A stretch of DNA of 64,000 bases from Achatina immaculata. Lineage: Eukaryota > Mollusca > Gastropoda > Stylommatophora > Achatinidae. Of this stretch, positions 1 through 9,320 are shown one piece after another. The DNA is taken from positions 25,854,427 to 25,918,426 of the forward strand of contig CM019713.1 of NCBI GenBank assembly GCA_009760885.1. The letters are read 5' to 3'. The notes beneath the pieces are model-generated. The model was given only the letters and a program-made list of their open reading frames with translations. It made no database searches and had not been told where the DNA came from. The position numbers were made by a program, and so were the translations under genes. How positions within the stretch are numbered: position 1 is the first letter of the stretch; each line of letters opens with the position of its first letter.

Positions 1-14
1 ACATGATGACTGGT

Positions 15-460
15 CTTATTATAGTTTTGTAGATTGTTATTTTGGTATTTTGAGACAGGATTTTAACAGGTGTTGCAAGGCGAAATATATTTTATTCTGT
101 CTCTGTACTCTGCTTTTAATTTCCTCACTTACTATGTTGCTTCCATTGAAGGTTGTGCCTATATATTTGTATGTTTCTGCTTTTCTAATGATCATATCTC
201 CATTTATAAAACCTGGATCATTCTGCCTCTGGTCTCTTGATATCTTTAAATACAGTCTAGGTTAATGGTCAAGCCTACTTTTAGTGCCACATCTCTCAGG
301 TGTATGCAGGTATTGATGACTTCTTGCATAGTTTCCCCCACCAGGTCGATGTCATCAGCGTATCCTGGTATTTTAGCTTGTTCTTCTGTACTGCTTTATT
401 CTTTCACTTTTCTGATGACCTTTTCTAGTACTAGGTTGAATGGTAATTGAAATTGTTTTA
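15..460 (-). pseudogene. LINE reverse-transcriptase fragment (C-terminal half of RT)
   Basis: Read on the minus strand, about 290-365 encodes the RT catalytic box YADDIDLVGET followed by a stretch ending in VGLTIN, the order seen in many animal non-LTR RTs (YADD, then a helix, then GLxIN). Further downstream (lower coordinates) come residues resembling the thumb segment, IYFALQHLLK. Stops and frameshifts interrupt the frame throughout, so this is a dead fragment without its endonuclease or 3' end. It lies in the intron upstream of the host exon at 840. The neighbouring endonuclease fragment at 540-775 is on the opposite strand and may come from the same insertion. The clade is uncertain; the YADDIDLVG form occurs in a widespread animal LINE group. 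Confidence 0.75.
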
Positions 461-539
461 AACCAGTTGTTATATAGAAGGGTTCTGACTTTCTTCCTTT
501 ATATATTACTATATTTTGTGCATCCTCCATGCATATTCT

Positions 540-775
540 GGTCAAATTGATTAATTTATTAGGTATCTCAAATTTTTGGAAATCCCCTGATAAACTAACG
601 TGGAACCATATAGACCATGTTTTAATTGATACCAAGCACACAACAGACATACTTCAGATCAGAAGTTACAGAGGGGTTGAATGCAGCGCCGACCATTATC
701 TTGTGAGAGCTAAACTAAAATTCAGACTGAAGAAATATTTTTATAGTAGATTAAATGAAAGCTCAGTAATAAATA
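540..775 (+). pseudogene. LINE apurinic-like endonuclease fragment
   Basis: The + strand encodes WKSPDKLTWNHIDHVLID and then RGVECSADHYLVRAKLKFRL. This matches the end of the LINE endonuclease domain, in which the family pattern is WxSPDxxxxNQIDHVLI followed by (S/T)DHxLVxAK. The catalytic pair near the end is degraded: SDH is read as ADH. No start codon or RT follows. The fragment stops about 65 bases before the splice acceptor of the host exon at 840, so this intron has little non-repeat sequence next to the acceptor. Confidence 0.75.
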
Positions 776-839
776 GAGATGATTTTTTAGTCTGGAAAAA
801 ATTCCTTGCTATAATGTTGCATATATTTTGCTGTTTCAG

Positions 840-905
840 AGTCTCCAGATGCCAAAGTTGAAAGTATTGAAACAGAACAAGGAAACAATGAGATGGAAGT
901 GGAAG
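840..905 (+). CDS. Penultimate coding exon of a host gene (partial)
   Basis: A pyrimidine-rich tract ending in CTGTTTCAG precedes the exon and GTATGG follows it, giving good acceptor and donor sites. The 66-nt exon carries 2 + 63 + 1 bases of codons and is phase 1 on both sides, so it could be skipped without shifting the frame. It reads ESPDAKVESIETE, then QGNNEMEVE, an acidic low-complexity stretch if the split first codon is GAG. It joins in frame to the exon at 2079. No earlier exon lies in the window. The protein was not identified. The acidic stretch followed by a lysine-rich tail is common in nucleolar and RNA-binding proteins, but that is only a suggestion. Confidence 0.7.
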
Positions 906-2078
906 GTATGGGACTAAAAGAATAACATTTTCAAGGTATTAAAAAGCTGAATGCAGTGAAGGTGCCAGTAGCCAGCAAATGATGACCTGTCTCCCCTCCA
1001 GACTGTAGATTCATGACAAGTTGACCTTGCTGTAAATATGGGCACTAAACCAACTATTACAAGGGAAAACAAAATGTTTACACAGATAGTCATGCCAGAT
1101 TGCACTGAAGAAAGGAAAATCAGATTTAATGTAAAGTTCTCCAAAACTGAAGAAGAGCATCAAGTTCTTCACTATAGCCTCAGCTGCCAAGATCATTTAG
1201 TTCTCAGCCACAGAGAGATCTACCACCATGACAGTTGTAGTGTGAAAGTGAGTCCAAGATAGTGTTTCCCAACATGGGCAACAACATCCCCTATGGTTGT
1301 TGATAAGGGGGGGACAGTGGAAGATAGGGGGACATTGAGGGAAAACAGCAGCAGATAAGGGGTAGTAATACCTTCCCTTTCAACATGATATTGAGATACT
1401 CATCCATCACATTAAAAGTTGAGAAAATAATGCAGTAAGTGAGTTATAAATGTACTCCTTCATTCATTCATTCATTTGCATGTCCCTTGCAGAACTTTGC
1501 CTCCCTAACAGCACTCCTGTAGGCCTCTCGGTTGTGAGCAAGATGGCCTGCTACTGATGCATCCATTTGCAGATCATCAACGACGTCTTGCAGCCATCTC
1601 CTATCTGACTTTCCATGTTGCTGTTTGGGTTTCTTGGTATATTTCCAGAAGATAGTTTACCATTGCTTTCCTTCCGGGCAGTGACTGTACTAGTCAGTGA
1701 TCATAGCCGTTGTCCCTACATTGAGATCATCTGCCTACCATCATAGAATGGTGACCATAACCAACAGTATCTGTCAGCTGCTCTCCCATTCCATCCGCCA
1801 CTTCCATATTGTACTCCTTCATATTGTTAAATAAACTGGCTTGCTAGCCTTAAGTTTTTAGTTGTGTAAAGGATATCATAGTTTAATAGGTCATTGTGTG
1901 AGTAGTATGTGGAAGGTGGGGGTCTCAGTCAAGCCTAGGAAACACTGGTTCAAAAAAGAATGATTTTTTTCCCCCTGATTTCATTCTAATCTTCACATTT
2001 TAAAGATCATATTTTTATCTCTGGATAAACCGTACATATTATTCTCACTTTGTTTCTTTTCTTTCTTCTTCTCCTTAG
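906..2078 (+). other. Intron between the two host exons, with a SINE insertion
   Basis: The intron starts GTATGG and ends in a long pyrimidine tract plus CCTTAG. Apart from the retroposon at 1464-1809, about 830 bases show no recognisable element. Short open frames near 914-1262 lie on both strands and have no coding character that I can support. Confidence 0.6.
1464..1809 (-). mobile_element. Short retroposon (SINE-like) with a LINE-C derived 3' end and (AATG)n tail
   Basis: A 13-bp perfect direct repeat TGTACTCCTTCAT flanks the element (1451-1463 and 1810-1822), a target-site duplication. On the minus strand the element ends in (AATG)n. Its last 150 bases or so match the 3' ends of the LINE-C copies at 4741-5060 and 10262-10590, including codons reading QMDAS and GHLAHNREAYRSA. 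The 5' 190 bases differ from LINE-C and contain GGAAAGCAATGGTAAAC, a motif resembling a conserved stretch seen in several animal SINE and LINE tails. This is the classic layout of a SINE that borrows the 3' end of a partner LINE. No clear pol III A or B box was found. It sits in the host-gene intron. Confidence 0.7.
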
Positions 2079-2248
2079 ATGCAGATTCTTCAAAGTCTAC
2101 TCAACAGACTGAGAAAGAAAAGCCAGAAGTGGAACTGACAGAGAAAAGAAAGAAAGCCAAATTTATCACAAACAAAACAAAATTGAATAAGAGTAAGGGA
2201 AATAAAACAGTCAAGGGAGGTTTTAAAAAGAAAGAAAAATTAAAATGA
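2079..2248 (+). CDS. Terminal coding exon of a host gene, lysine-rich C-terminus
   Basis: The acceptor is TTCTCCTTAG. The first two bases complete the split codon (GAT, Asp), then 55 codons and a TGA at 2246-2248. The residues run from SSKSTQQTEKEKPEVE through EKRKKAKFITNKTKLNK to GGFKKKEKLK. The tail is strongly basic and low in complexity, as in nucleolar, ribosome-biogenesis or RNA-binding factors, but I do not recognise the family. Support is the correct intron phase, consistent composition across both exons, and a 3' region carrying AATAAA. The stop codon marks the true end of the gene. The 5' part lies outside the window. Confidence 0.7.
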
Positions 2249-3287
2249 TGTCATTTTTAACAATGCATGTTTCTTTTCAACCCATGTATCATTAAGTGAC
2301 AGAGATGTCATTGGTGAATGAAGTGACAGGTGACACATTTGAGTTCAGACACAGAGAAGTCACAGCAGAGTTCATTGATACATATAATGGTTAAATAACA
2401 GATGTTTTGGGTTAAATTGACTCTGGAGATAACAGTGGGATTTAAAGACAGATCTGTCACAGCCAAGTTAAATGATGAAGATAACAGCAAATTTACATAT
2501 GCAAAACCATGGCAATGCTGTTGTTTTGTGCACTCCTTTCCAACAGAATTTCAAATAAAACTATACCCTAGGCAGTTGCCTGGTTGCCCCAAAGATTGGG
2601 AGCATACGTACAGAGCACGCTCTGTATTTATGACAGTTTGTACAGACTGATTTTTAAAGAAATTTACAAAATCTGGTCACTCATGATCCCAAATTCATTA
2701 ATATATATGTAATAACAAACACTTCATTACATATAAATTAGCAAAGCATTTTACAAACTTTACAGTAGAGCATCTTAATGTGTTTGATTGATTCATATTT
2801 TCCTTGGAGGGGGTGGGGGGGGGGGGGGAGTTGAGACGATATATTGCAACAATCCAGGAAAAAGTTTTATTGAAAGAAATAAATAAATCTTTCATTGCTA
2901 TAATCTTACAGTGTTTCTTTCTTTTAAGAGATTGTGTATGTGCATGTGATTTACTGTTGTTTTGTTTTTTTCACACTTTATCTACTCATTATAGTCAGTA
3001 AAATTGTACATACTTTATCAGTCCTAGCCTCTGTGCTAATAAAACATGTCAAAATATTACCATTTTTAAGAAGTGTCGAGACGGGAAGTTTATAAGTAAA
3101 GGTAACGGTAATCTTGTCATGCCTTGTTAGTGCCCATATTTTCCTTGACCTGTCAGCACACTAGAGGGTTATATAACAAGTAGGTGATCTGTTATTTCTC
3201 TTAGGTCTTTTCTCTCTCTCCCCCCCAAAATCTACCTAGGCAATGCCGGGTACCTTTTAGTTATAAAATATAACTGGAAAATATATG
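2249..3287 (+). other. Probable 3' UTR and downstream sequence of the host gene
   Basis: AATAAA hexamers lie at 2554-2559 and 3038-3043 and are candidate polyadenylation signals. A G-run of about 20 bases with one interruption occurs near 2809-2830. No other gene or repeat family was recognised. The end of the transcript cannot be fixed from sequence alone. Confidence 0.45.
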
Positions 3288-3294
3288 CCAAGCT

Positions 3295-3649
3295 CTCTCT
3301 CTCTCTCTCTCTCTGAACCTTAAGTGCCCAGGGCACATGGGGCTTCCACAAGGGTTTTCTTCTCTTGCCCAGGTGAGCCCTCTATTGCTCAACATCCTTT
3401 CTGTTGTTCTTCTCCATGTCTCTTTTGGTCTACCCTTACCTCTGTTCCCCTGTGGTGTCCATCTTAGTGCTATTTTTGGTAGTGAGTTGTCAGTCATGCG
3501 GAGCTACATGTCCCAACCATTGTCAGCGTCTTTCCTCAATAATTGTCAGTGGCTTCATCTACATTTCTGACAATAAGATGTTATTTCTTATGGTGTTTGG
3601 CCAAAATATTTTTCAGATTATTCATAAACATTTAGTCTGGAAAGACGCT
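3295..3649 (-). mobile_element. 5'-truncated copy of the RTE-type LINE, (GA)n tail
   Basis: A 7-bp direct repeat CCAAGCT flanks the copy (3288-3294 and 3650-3656). On the minus strand it encodes the same C-terminus as the intact element at 51012-54209: LPKIALRWTPQG, then GRPKETWRRTTERML, then SNRGLTWAR. It ends in a (GAGA)n tail about 20 bases after the ORF. Near the end it lacks about 30 bases present in the intact copy, which changes the last residues. Only the terminal 355 bases were inserted, as expected from incomplete target-primed reverse transcription. Confidence 0.85.
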
Positions 3650-3764
3650 CCAAGCTAGATGGATATAAATATCTTTGTGATCAAGAGAACTATAACTTTC
3701 TAACAGTTGATATTTTTGATGCATGTTATGTATTAAAATGGTCTTAATGTGGCAAATTTAACAA

Positions 3765-4170
3765 TAACTGGCACGAACGAGGTTGGGTGTAGCAGTGACA
3801 GAACTAAAGTCAACATGACAGCCAGTCCCCTCCCCCTCCCCGGTGCCCTATGCACAAGGTAAATGCAAACATTACTACTTGGTAAAGGCAAGAGCTTACG
3901 GGTAGGTGGATAACAGCGTTCATTGTTTGTGCTCCTATCGAGGACATAACAAGTGATTTTGGTTCTGTGCTATTCCAGAAGCTAAGTCATTTGCCATTTT
4001 TATTTCAGTTTTTTCATTTTTTATTGTTTTGTTAACATAAATTAATGTGAGTCTGTACTTTGTCTCCTCTCTGATTCTTCATCCTGTTTGATTTTGTTTG
4101 ACAAAGGCTTGTGCTGAAACGTCACAAGTGTGTTATCGTTAAATAATAAAGCTGTTCCTACGTTTTTTCA
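3765..4170 (+). mobile_element. Penelope-like element 3' region (non-coding remnant)
   Basis: The right part, TGAAACGTCACAAGTGTG then a run including GTTAAATAATAAAGCTG, matches the reverse complement of 7528-7580, the 3' end of the Penelope-like element inside the Tc1. A CCCCTCCCCCTCCCCGG stretch and TACTTTGTCTCCTCTC also occur in the same order in both copies. No coding part remains. AATAAA at the end may be the element's own polyadenylation signal. Confidence 0.6.
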
Positions 4171-4549
4171 TAATCTGGTATCACAGCTTTACTGCAGTGC
4201 GTCGTGTATAGTTGTATACTTATAAACTAATTATTGGACATTCTCAGAAATGTCCAGTTCTGTGCTTCATTGTATATGTCAAAATTTTGTTTACGGCAAA
4301 ACATAACATCGTATGACTAACAGCTGATACTTTTTGTTAACAAAAGCCATGTAAATCATGTTTGCTTTATATTAACAGAGATTACAAAAGTGATCCAAAC
4401 ATGTAAATCTGCCTGATTGGATGGCTTTCTCTGCAGCTATTGTGATTTTGAAATATGGTAGCAAGTTGAATGGGGTGTGTACTGTGGCTTTCTTGAGGTT
4501 CTGGGATGGGCACAAGGATCTAACTTCCCCGCAGACTCCACACCCTAGG

Positions 4550-4730
4550 ATTCAGGGAGTACTTTTATTTCCTCCCACCCAGCCTCTGATTATGAGTACC
4601 AGGGAAATCTGGGAAGGTAAATGTAGCCAAGCACGATACTGATCACATCACACTTTCACGTGCAGAAAGTCATGGAAATACAGGCCTAAAACCATATCCC
4701 CAATATGCCTCAATGGCATGGAAACGGGAA
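4550..4730 (+). mobile_element. Relic of the tRNA-Thr-type SINE family (central part)
   Basis: The stretch ACCCAGCCTC, then ATGAGTACCAG, then AAATCTGGGAAGG matches the body of the SINE at 54239-54497 in the same order. A decayed head may extend left to about 4480, but no B box survives. The right end is not defined. Confidence 0.45.
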
Positions 4731-5166
4731 TTTTACCTTTCAGTCAGTCATTTGCATGTCCCTTGAGGAGCTTTGCCTCCCTAACATCTCTCCTGTAGGC
4801 CTCTCGGTTGTGAGCAAGATGCCCTGCTGCTGATGCATCCATTCGCAGATCATCAGCGATGTCTTGCAGCCATCTTCGCTTTGGTCTTCCCCTCTTTCTT
4901 TTTTCCCATTATGTACCCTTCCAAGACTGCCTTCTCTAAATTATTAGTTTGTTATGCCCAAATACTTGAGTTTGTTCTGTTTAATATTCCTTACTTGCCA
5001 GCCTTCTTCAATATTAAGTTCTTGTAGTATGGATATATTTGTTCTTTTTAATTTCCCTCATTTATATACTACTGGACAAAAGTTAAGGCCCGGTTTTTTC
5101 AATTCTTACAAAAACAAGATCAACTGACTAACAAACAAGCCATTTGTACCAAAGAAAACAGCATTT

Positions 5167-6674
5167 CTTCTTCATTCGCTTCTACCACAAAACCGCACTG
5201 TGATCCTACTGAATTTACGCCTGTGGTCCTCGTTAGGTCCCGTGTGGTCCCTGAGAGGACCACAAGGGGTTCAGAGTATCGCAGGGCTTTAGCCTGTATT
5301 CTTGGTGGGTCTCTGAAGCGGATTGCGTGACACCGTGGTTTTCGTTGCACCAGTTTAGTCTAGAATTGGACTTTTCTCACCGGAAGACCTCGACGTGTTT
5401 AGGATATCAGTGCATCCCCGCTGGGTGAGAGGCGGTAGCCCACCCAGGCCAGAGTTGGACTTTCTCACCGGAAAACCTCGACGTGTTTTGAGATAACCGT
5501 GTATCACCGCCGGGTGAGAGGTGGTTGCCCATCCAGTCCAGAGTTGGACTTTCTCACCGGAAAACCTCAGCGTGATTAGGATACGCAAACATCCCCGCCG
5601 GGTGAGAGGTGGTTGCCTATCTAGACTGCCCTGGTCCAGTGTCTCCAACTTCAGCATTTTGCAGTCGTGGCCGCTACCCTTCCTAGTTGTGACCAGGATG
5701 GAGCTTTTGTCCAGGAGGACGAATCCTCGCCACTAGTGACTTCCAACCCTGGGTTGAGCCGGTTTAGGCATATTATCCCAGTATGGGCGTGTTTGGGACG
5801 TGACCGACTTCTAGAGCAGAGGTACTGTGACATGCATAGCCTTCAAGATTCACCCCTGGTATGAGCCGGTTTAGGCAAAATTCACCAGTATGGGTGTATA
5901 TCAGGCGTGACCCACCCCTAGACCGGAGGTGGCATGACATGTCTAGCCATCAAGTTCCACCCCTGGTGTGTGCCGGTTTAGGCATATTTCACCAGTGTAG
6001 GTGTATTTCGGACGTGGCCAGCCTCTAGAGCAGAGGTGCCTTGGTATGTATAGCTCTCGCAGTGATACTACTGGACATACCGATTAAACTTCACTTTATC
6101 CTTTCCACCACCTTTTCACATCGGCGCCGCACAGCAACCTTTATTTCTTTTCTACATTTTCTTCCTTGACCGGGATGAGCTTCATTCCACGCGCGGCATT
6201 TGAAGAGTCTTGCCAGCAGTGTCTTAACCTCTGGGTTAAACCGGTTCACGCATTTCACCCGATATGACTGCACTCAGGACGTGGCCGACCTCCAGACAGA
6301 GGTGCCGTGATTTGACTGTTTGCTTCGTCTTATCCTTTCTACCACCTTTTCCGCAGTGATGCTGCGCGGCAATCCCATTTGCACCTTTCTTCATTGGCCG
6401 GGAGGAGCACCGCTCCACGCACGGCAGCTGAAAATCTCGCCAACAGCGGCAGATGAGCTACCAAACGTGCCACTCATCTACCCTAAGTATCTAGTTTTAA
6501 GGCGCCAGATATTCGCCTTCGCCCCTTCTCCTGTCAGTTTAAGCAATTCTGCCACGGGAAGGCCAGTAGCTGGACTTGACTGCCAGAGGCTGTCTGAGTC
6601 GCACGCTGTTGGAGTGGAGAGCGAATTCTCCACCCCACCTCTGGCAATAACAGTCCTTAGAACCAAAAAAAAAA
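5167..6674 (-). mobile_element. Composite (GAA)n-tailed retroposon, full-length copy 1
   Basis: A 12-bp direct repeat AAAACAGCATTT flanks it (5155-5166 and 6675-6686). Taking the (GAA)n end as 3', the element is on the minus strand. Next to the tail are three degenerate tandem units of about 90 bp, marked by TTTCTCACCGGAAAACCTC on the + strand. Then comes a single-copy block, then units of about 105 bp marked by GCCGGTTTAGGCATA, of which four can be counted. These alternate with two units of about 135 bp marked by TTATCCTTTCCACCACCTTT. The 5' end (TTCTAAGGACTGTTATTGCC on the minus strand) is shared with copy 2 at 22542-24000, so about 1.46-1.5 kb looks full length. There is no transposase or RT coding sequence and no clear A or B box. 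It is non-autonomous and was presumably mobilised by a LINE. Confidence 0.85.
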
Positions 6675-6810
6675 AAAACAGCATTTAAAACTGAACAAAT
6701 TCAATCATTTCATTTGCAAATCGGAATAGGAATACGCATATAACAAGCTGGCGAAATCACTTACCCCTCGTCCAGAAATTCACAAGAGTGATCTTCAAAC
6801 AACAAACATG

Positions 6811-8934
6811 TCAGTATCGCCTGTGGCCACCGTTCGCTGCCAGACATTCGACACACCGTTGCCTCATTGAGTTAACCAGGATTGTCAGGACATTCTGTGG
6901 AATGGCCTGGCACTCTAGTTGAAGGAAAAGGGTCAGCTGGGTGACATCAACATGTATAGGATGATTTATCGAAACCCGGCTGCCTAGGACATCCCAAATG
7001 TGCTCAATTGGCAACCGAGCTGGCCAATCGATTCTAATGATCCTTTTACTGTTGAAGAAATTATACGTTATCTTCTTGTAGGATTGCCCTTGCACCCATG
7101 GCCAGCAAGGTAGGTTGGACAATGGGTTGCAGAATTTCATTCAGGTATCTCTGGGCGGTTAGGGTGCCATGAATGACATGGAGGGGAGTCCTGCTGATGC
7201 CGCCCCAGACCATGATAGACCCCCCTCCGTAACGATCCACCTCTTGGATTGTGGCGTCATGGAACCGTTCCCCTGGCCTTCTCCAAACACGGATTCTGCC
7301 ATCACAGAAGGGCATGCTGAAGCGGGATTCGTCCGTGAAAAAAATGTCACCCCACTGGCACCTCGTCCAACGGATGTGCTGCCGGCACCAGGCAACTCTA
7401 GCTCTGCGAGCTGGAGTAAGAGGTATTCTTATTGCTGGTCGTCGTGAAGCCAGCCCAAATTCTCTTGAAATCATGCGAATTTTTCTAACGCTAACAATGA
7501 CGTTTGCCGTGTATGTATAAAATAGGAAAAAGTAGGAGCAGCTTTATTACTTAACGATTACAAAGTTGTGACGTTTCGGCGTGAAATACAAAAACATACA
7601 GGACGAAGAAATAGAGAGAGGAGACAAAGTATAGATTCACATGAGTACTATTTAAACAAAATTTTTTTTAAAGAGTACTTAGCTGTAAACTGTAAGGTGT
7701 GACTTGTCCGGCGGTGTGTGTCAGGAATGGATTTAGTAGAACATGGAGACTGTTTAAATAGAGACCTGTGACATGTGGTCAGTGGGTTGTAACTGGGGGT
7801 GGTGGATGGGGAACCGGGGAGGGGAGAGAAAGTGATACCATATTGACCTAGCTAGGAGAAATTGAAACAGATGACTGAGGAAGAGGGGTTGCAGAGTGAT
7901 GCTGTGAGGAAGTTTGAAAAGTAAGAAAGGGTGGACTTAGTGGAGAGGTACTATAATGATTGAAGAGAATGTTACGTGTAGCTAAACAGCGAGTTTACCC
8001 CATGTGGTCCAGCGTCCCATAATTTTGAATGCAGCGGTTCTCAAGTGCCAGGCGGCTTGTGTCATCTGCGTGACATTGTTTGATGGCTGTTACCAGAAAA
8101 TCAGATTTGCCTCTGTGGTTGGGGCCTTTGAAACGATTTGGGACTGGTTTCGAAGCATGCTGGGCGATGTTGTACAGATGTTTTTGCATGCGGTTCCCTA
8201 ATCTGAGGCCAGTCTCACCAATATATGTTATCCTGCATCTTTTGCACACGATGACATATATTACGGGACTCGCATGTGAATCCCTCATGAAGAGTGAGGA
8301 TAGTTTTGGGAAAGGTAATTGTTTTTGTTTCCCAGACTACCGGGCAGGTAACGCAGCGGGGGCGGTTACATTTTCTGGTGCCAACATATGTAAGGCTCTG
8401 GTTCAAGTGGCTGTGGACGAGGATGTCCTTAAGGTTTGGCTCACGTTTGTATGCCAATAGGGGTGGATCAGAGAAAATGTCGCGAGTGTCGGGGTCGAGT
8501 TGGATTATCGGCAGATGACGATAAAGAATTTTCTTAACCATCTGACCGTGCGGGTGAAAAGGCAGTACTAATTTAACTCTGTCAGATGGAGTAACAGGCT
8601 TTTTCCTGAATACTTCTTTGCGGCTCACTAGTTGGATACGGTTGAAGGCTTCACGTATTCATTAGCTGGTTTCTGAGAGTGGAAGACGTTACTGTCTGGT
8701 TGAGAAGTGTTGACAGCTGCAGGTATCTCTCATCTTATTTACTCGTGCAACGAGGTCGGTCTGAACGATAACTGTCTTCTACTCCTCCAGTTGCGCAAAA
8801 TCGCTCCAAATGCCTTTGGGTGGTAGAATGAGACACCCCCGAACGCCGTGCAACTTCACGGCTAGATAAACCGTTTCAACCAAGGCTGTGACCCGATGAC
8901 GCTCAAAGGTGCTAAAACGCCTTCGCGGTGGCAT
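6811..8934 (-). pseudogene. Tc1 transposase, interrupted and frameshifted
   Basis: The frame starts at 8934 with MPPRRRFSTFERHRVTALVE, the usual N-terminal DNA-binding start of this Tc1 group. It runs with frameshifts to about 8660, where a Penelope-like element intervenes, and resumes near 7515. The catalytic core is seen as FFTDESRFSMPF (first Asp), SIMVWGGIS and ILQEDNV (second Asp). After another frame break the C-terminus reads IDWPARLPIEHIWDVLG. Three residues are missing where the family has SPDLNPIEHxW. The protein ends ANGGHRRY at 6811. With an insertion, at least two frameshifts and that deletion it cannot make active transposase. Confidence 0.88.
7516..8660 (-). mobile_element. Penelope-like element, 5'-truncated, with GIY-YIG endonuclease
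   Basis: On the minus strand, 8628 to 8215 encodes a segment with PHGQMVKKILYRHLPII, then DPPLLAYKREPNLKDIL, then CNRPRCVTC. This is the linker that follows the RT in Penelope-like elements. A small overlap and frameshift lead to 8288-7995, which contains CKRCRITYIGETGLRLGNR, the GIY-YIG endonuclease core with its preceding CxxC, followed by ENRCIQNYG. The RT palm is missing (5' truncation). The 3' region ends near 7516 and matches the remnant at 3765-4170. It lies inside the Tc1 transposase gene, so it is younger than the Tc1. The exact ends and target duplication could not be fixed. Confidence 0.85.
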
Positions 8935-8957
8935 GGTGTTTTTCAAATGACAAAGAT

Positions 8958-9320
8958 CTCACCCGGCGGTGATACACGGGTATCTCAAAACACGTCTAGG
9001 TTTTCCGGTGAGAAAGTCCAACTCTGGCCTGCGTGGGCTACCGCCTCTCACCCAGCGGGGATGCACTGATATCCTAAACACGTCGAGGTCTTCCGGTGAG
9101 AAAGTCCAACCCTAGACTAAACTGGTGCAATGAAAACCACGGTGTCACGCAATCCCGCTTCCGAGACCCACCAAGAATACAGGCTAAAGCACTATGATAC
9201 TCTGAACCCCTTGTGGTCCTTTCGTGGATCTCGTGTGGGCTATTTTGGACCACAGGCGTGAATTCAGTAGGTTCACAGTGCGGTTTTTGGTGGTAGAAGT
9301 GAACGAAGAAGAAGAAGAAG
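8958..9320 (+). mobile_element. Composite (GAA)n-tailed retroposon, 5'-truncated copy
   Basis: A 13-bp perfect direct repeat AAATGACAAAGAT flanks it (8945-8957 and 9321-9333). The (GAA)n tail lies at the right end. The copy contains only about one and a half of the 90-bp tail-proximal units plus the terminal block, so it is truncated at the far end. It lies between the Tc1 transposase start and the right inverted repeat, opposite in orientation to copy 1. Confidence 0.88.
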
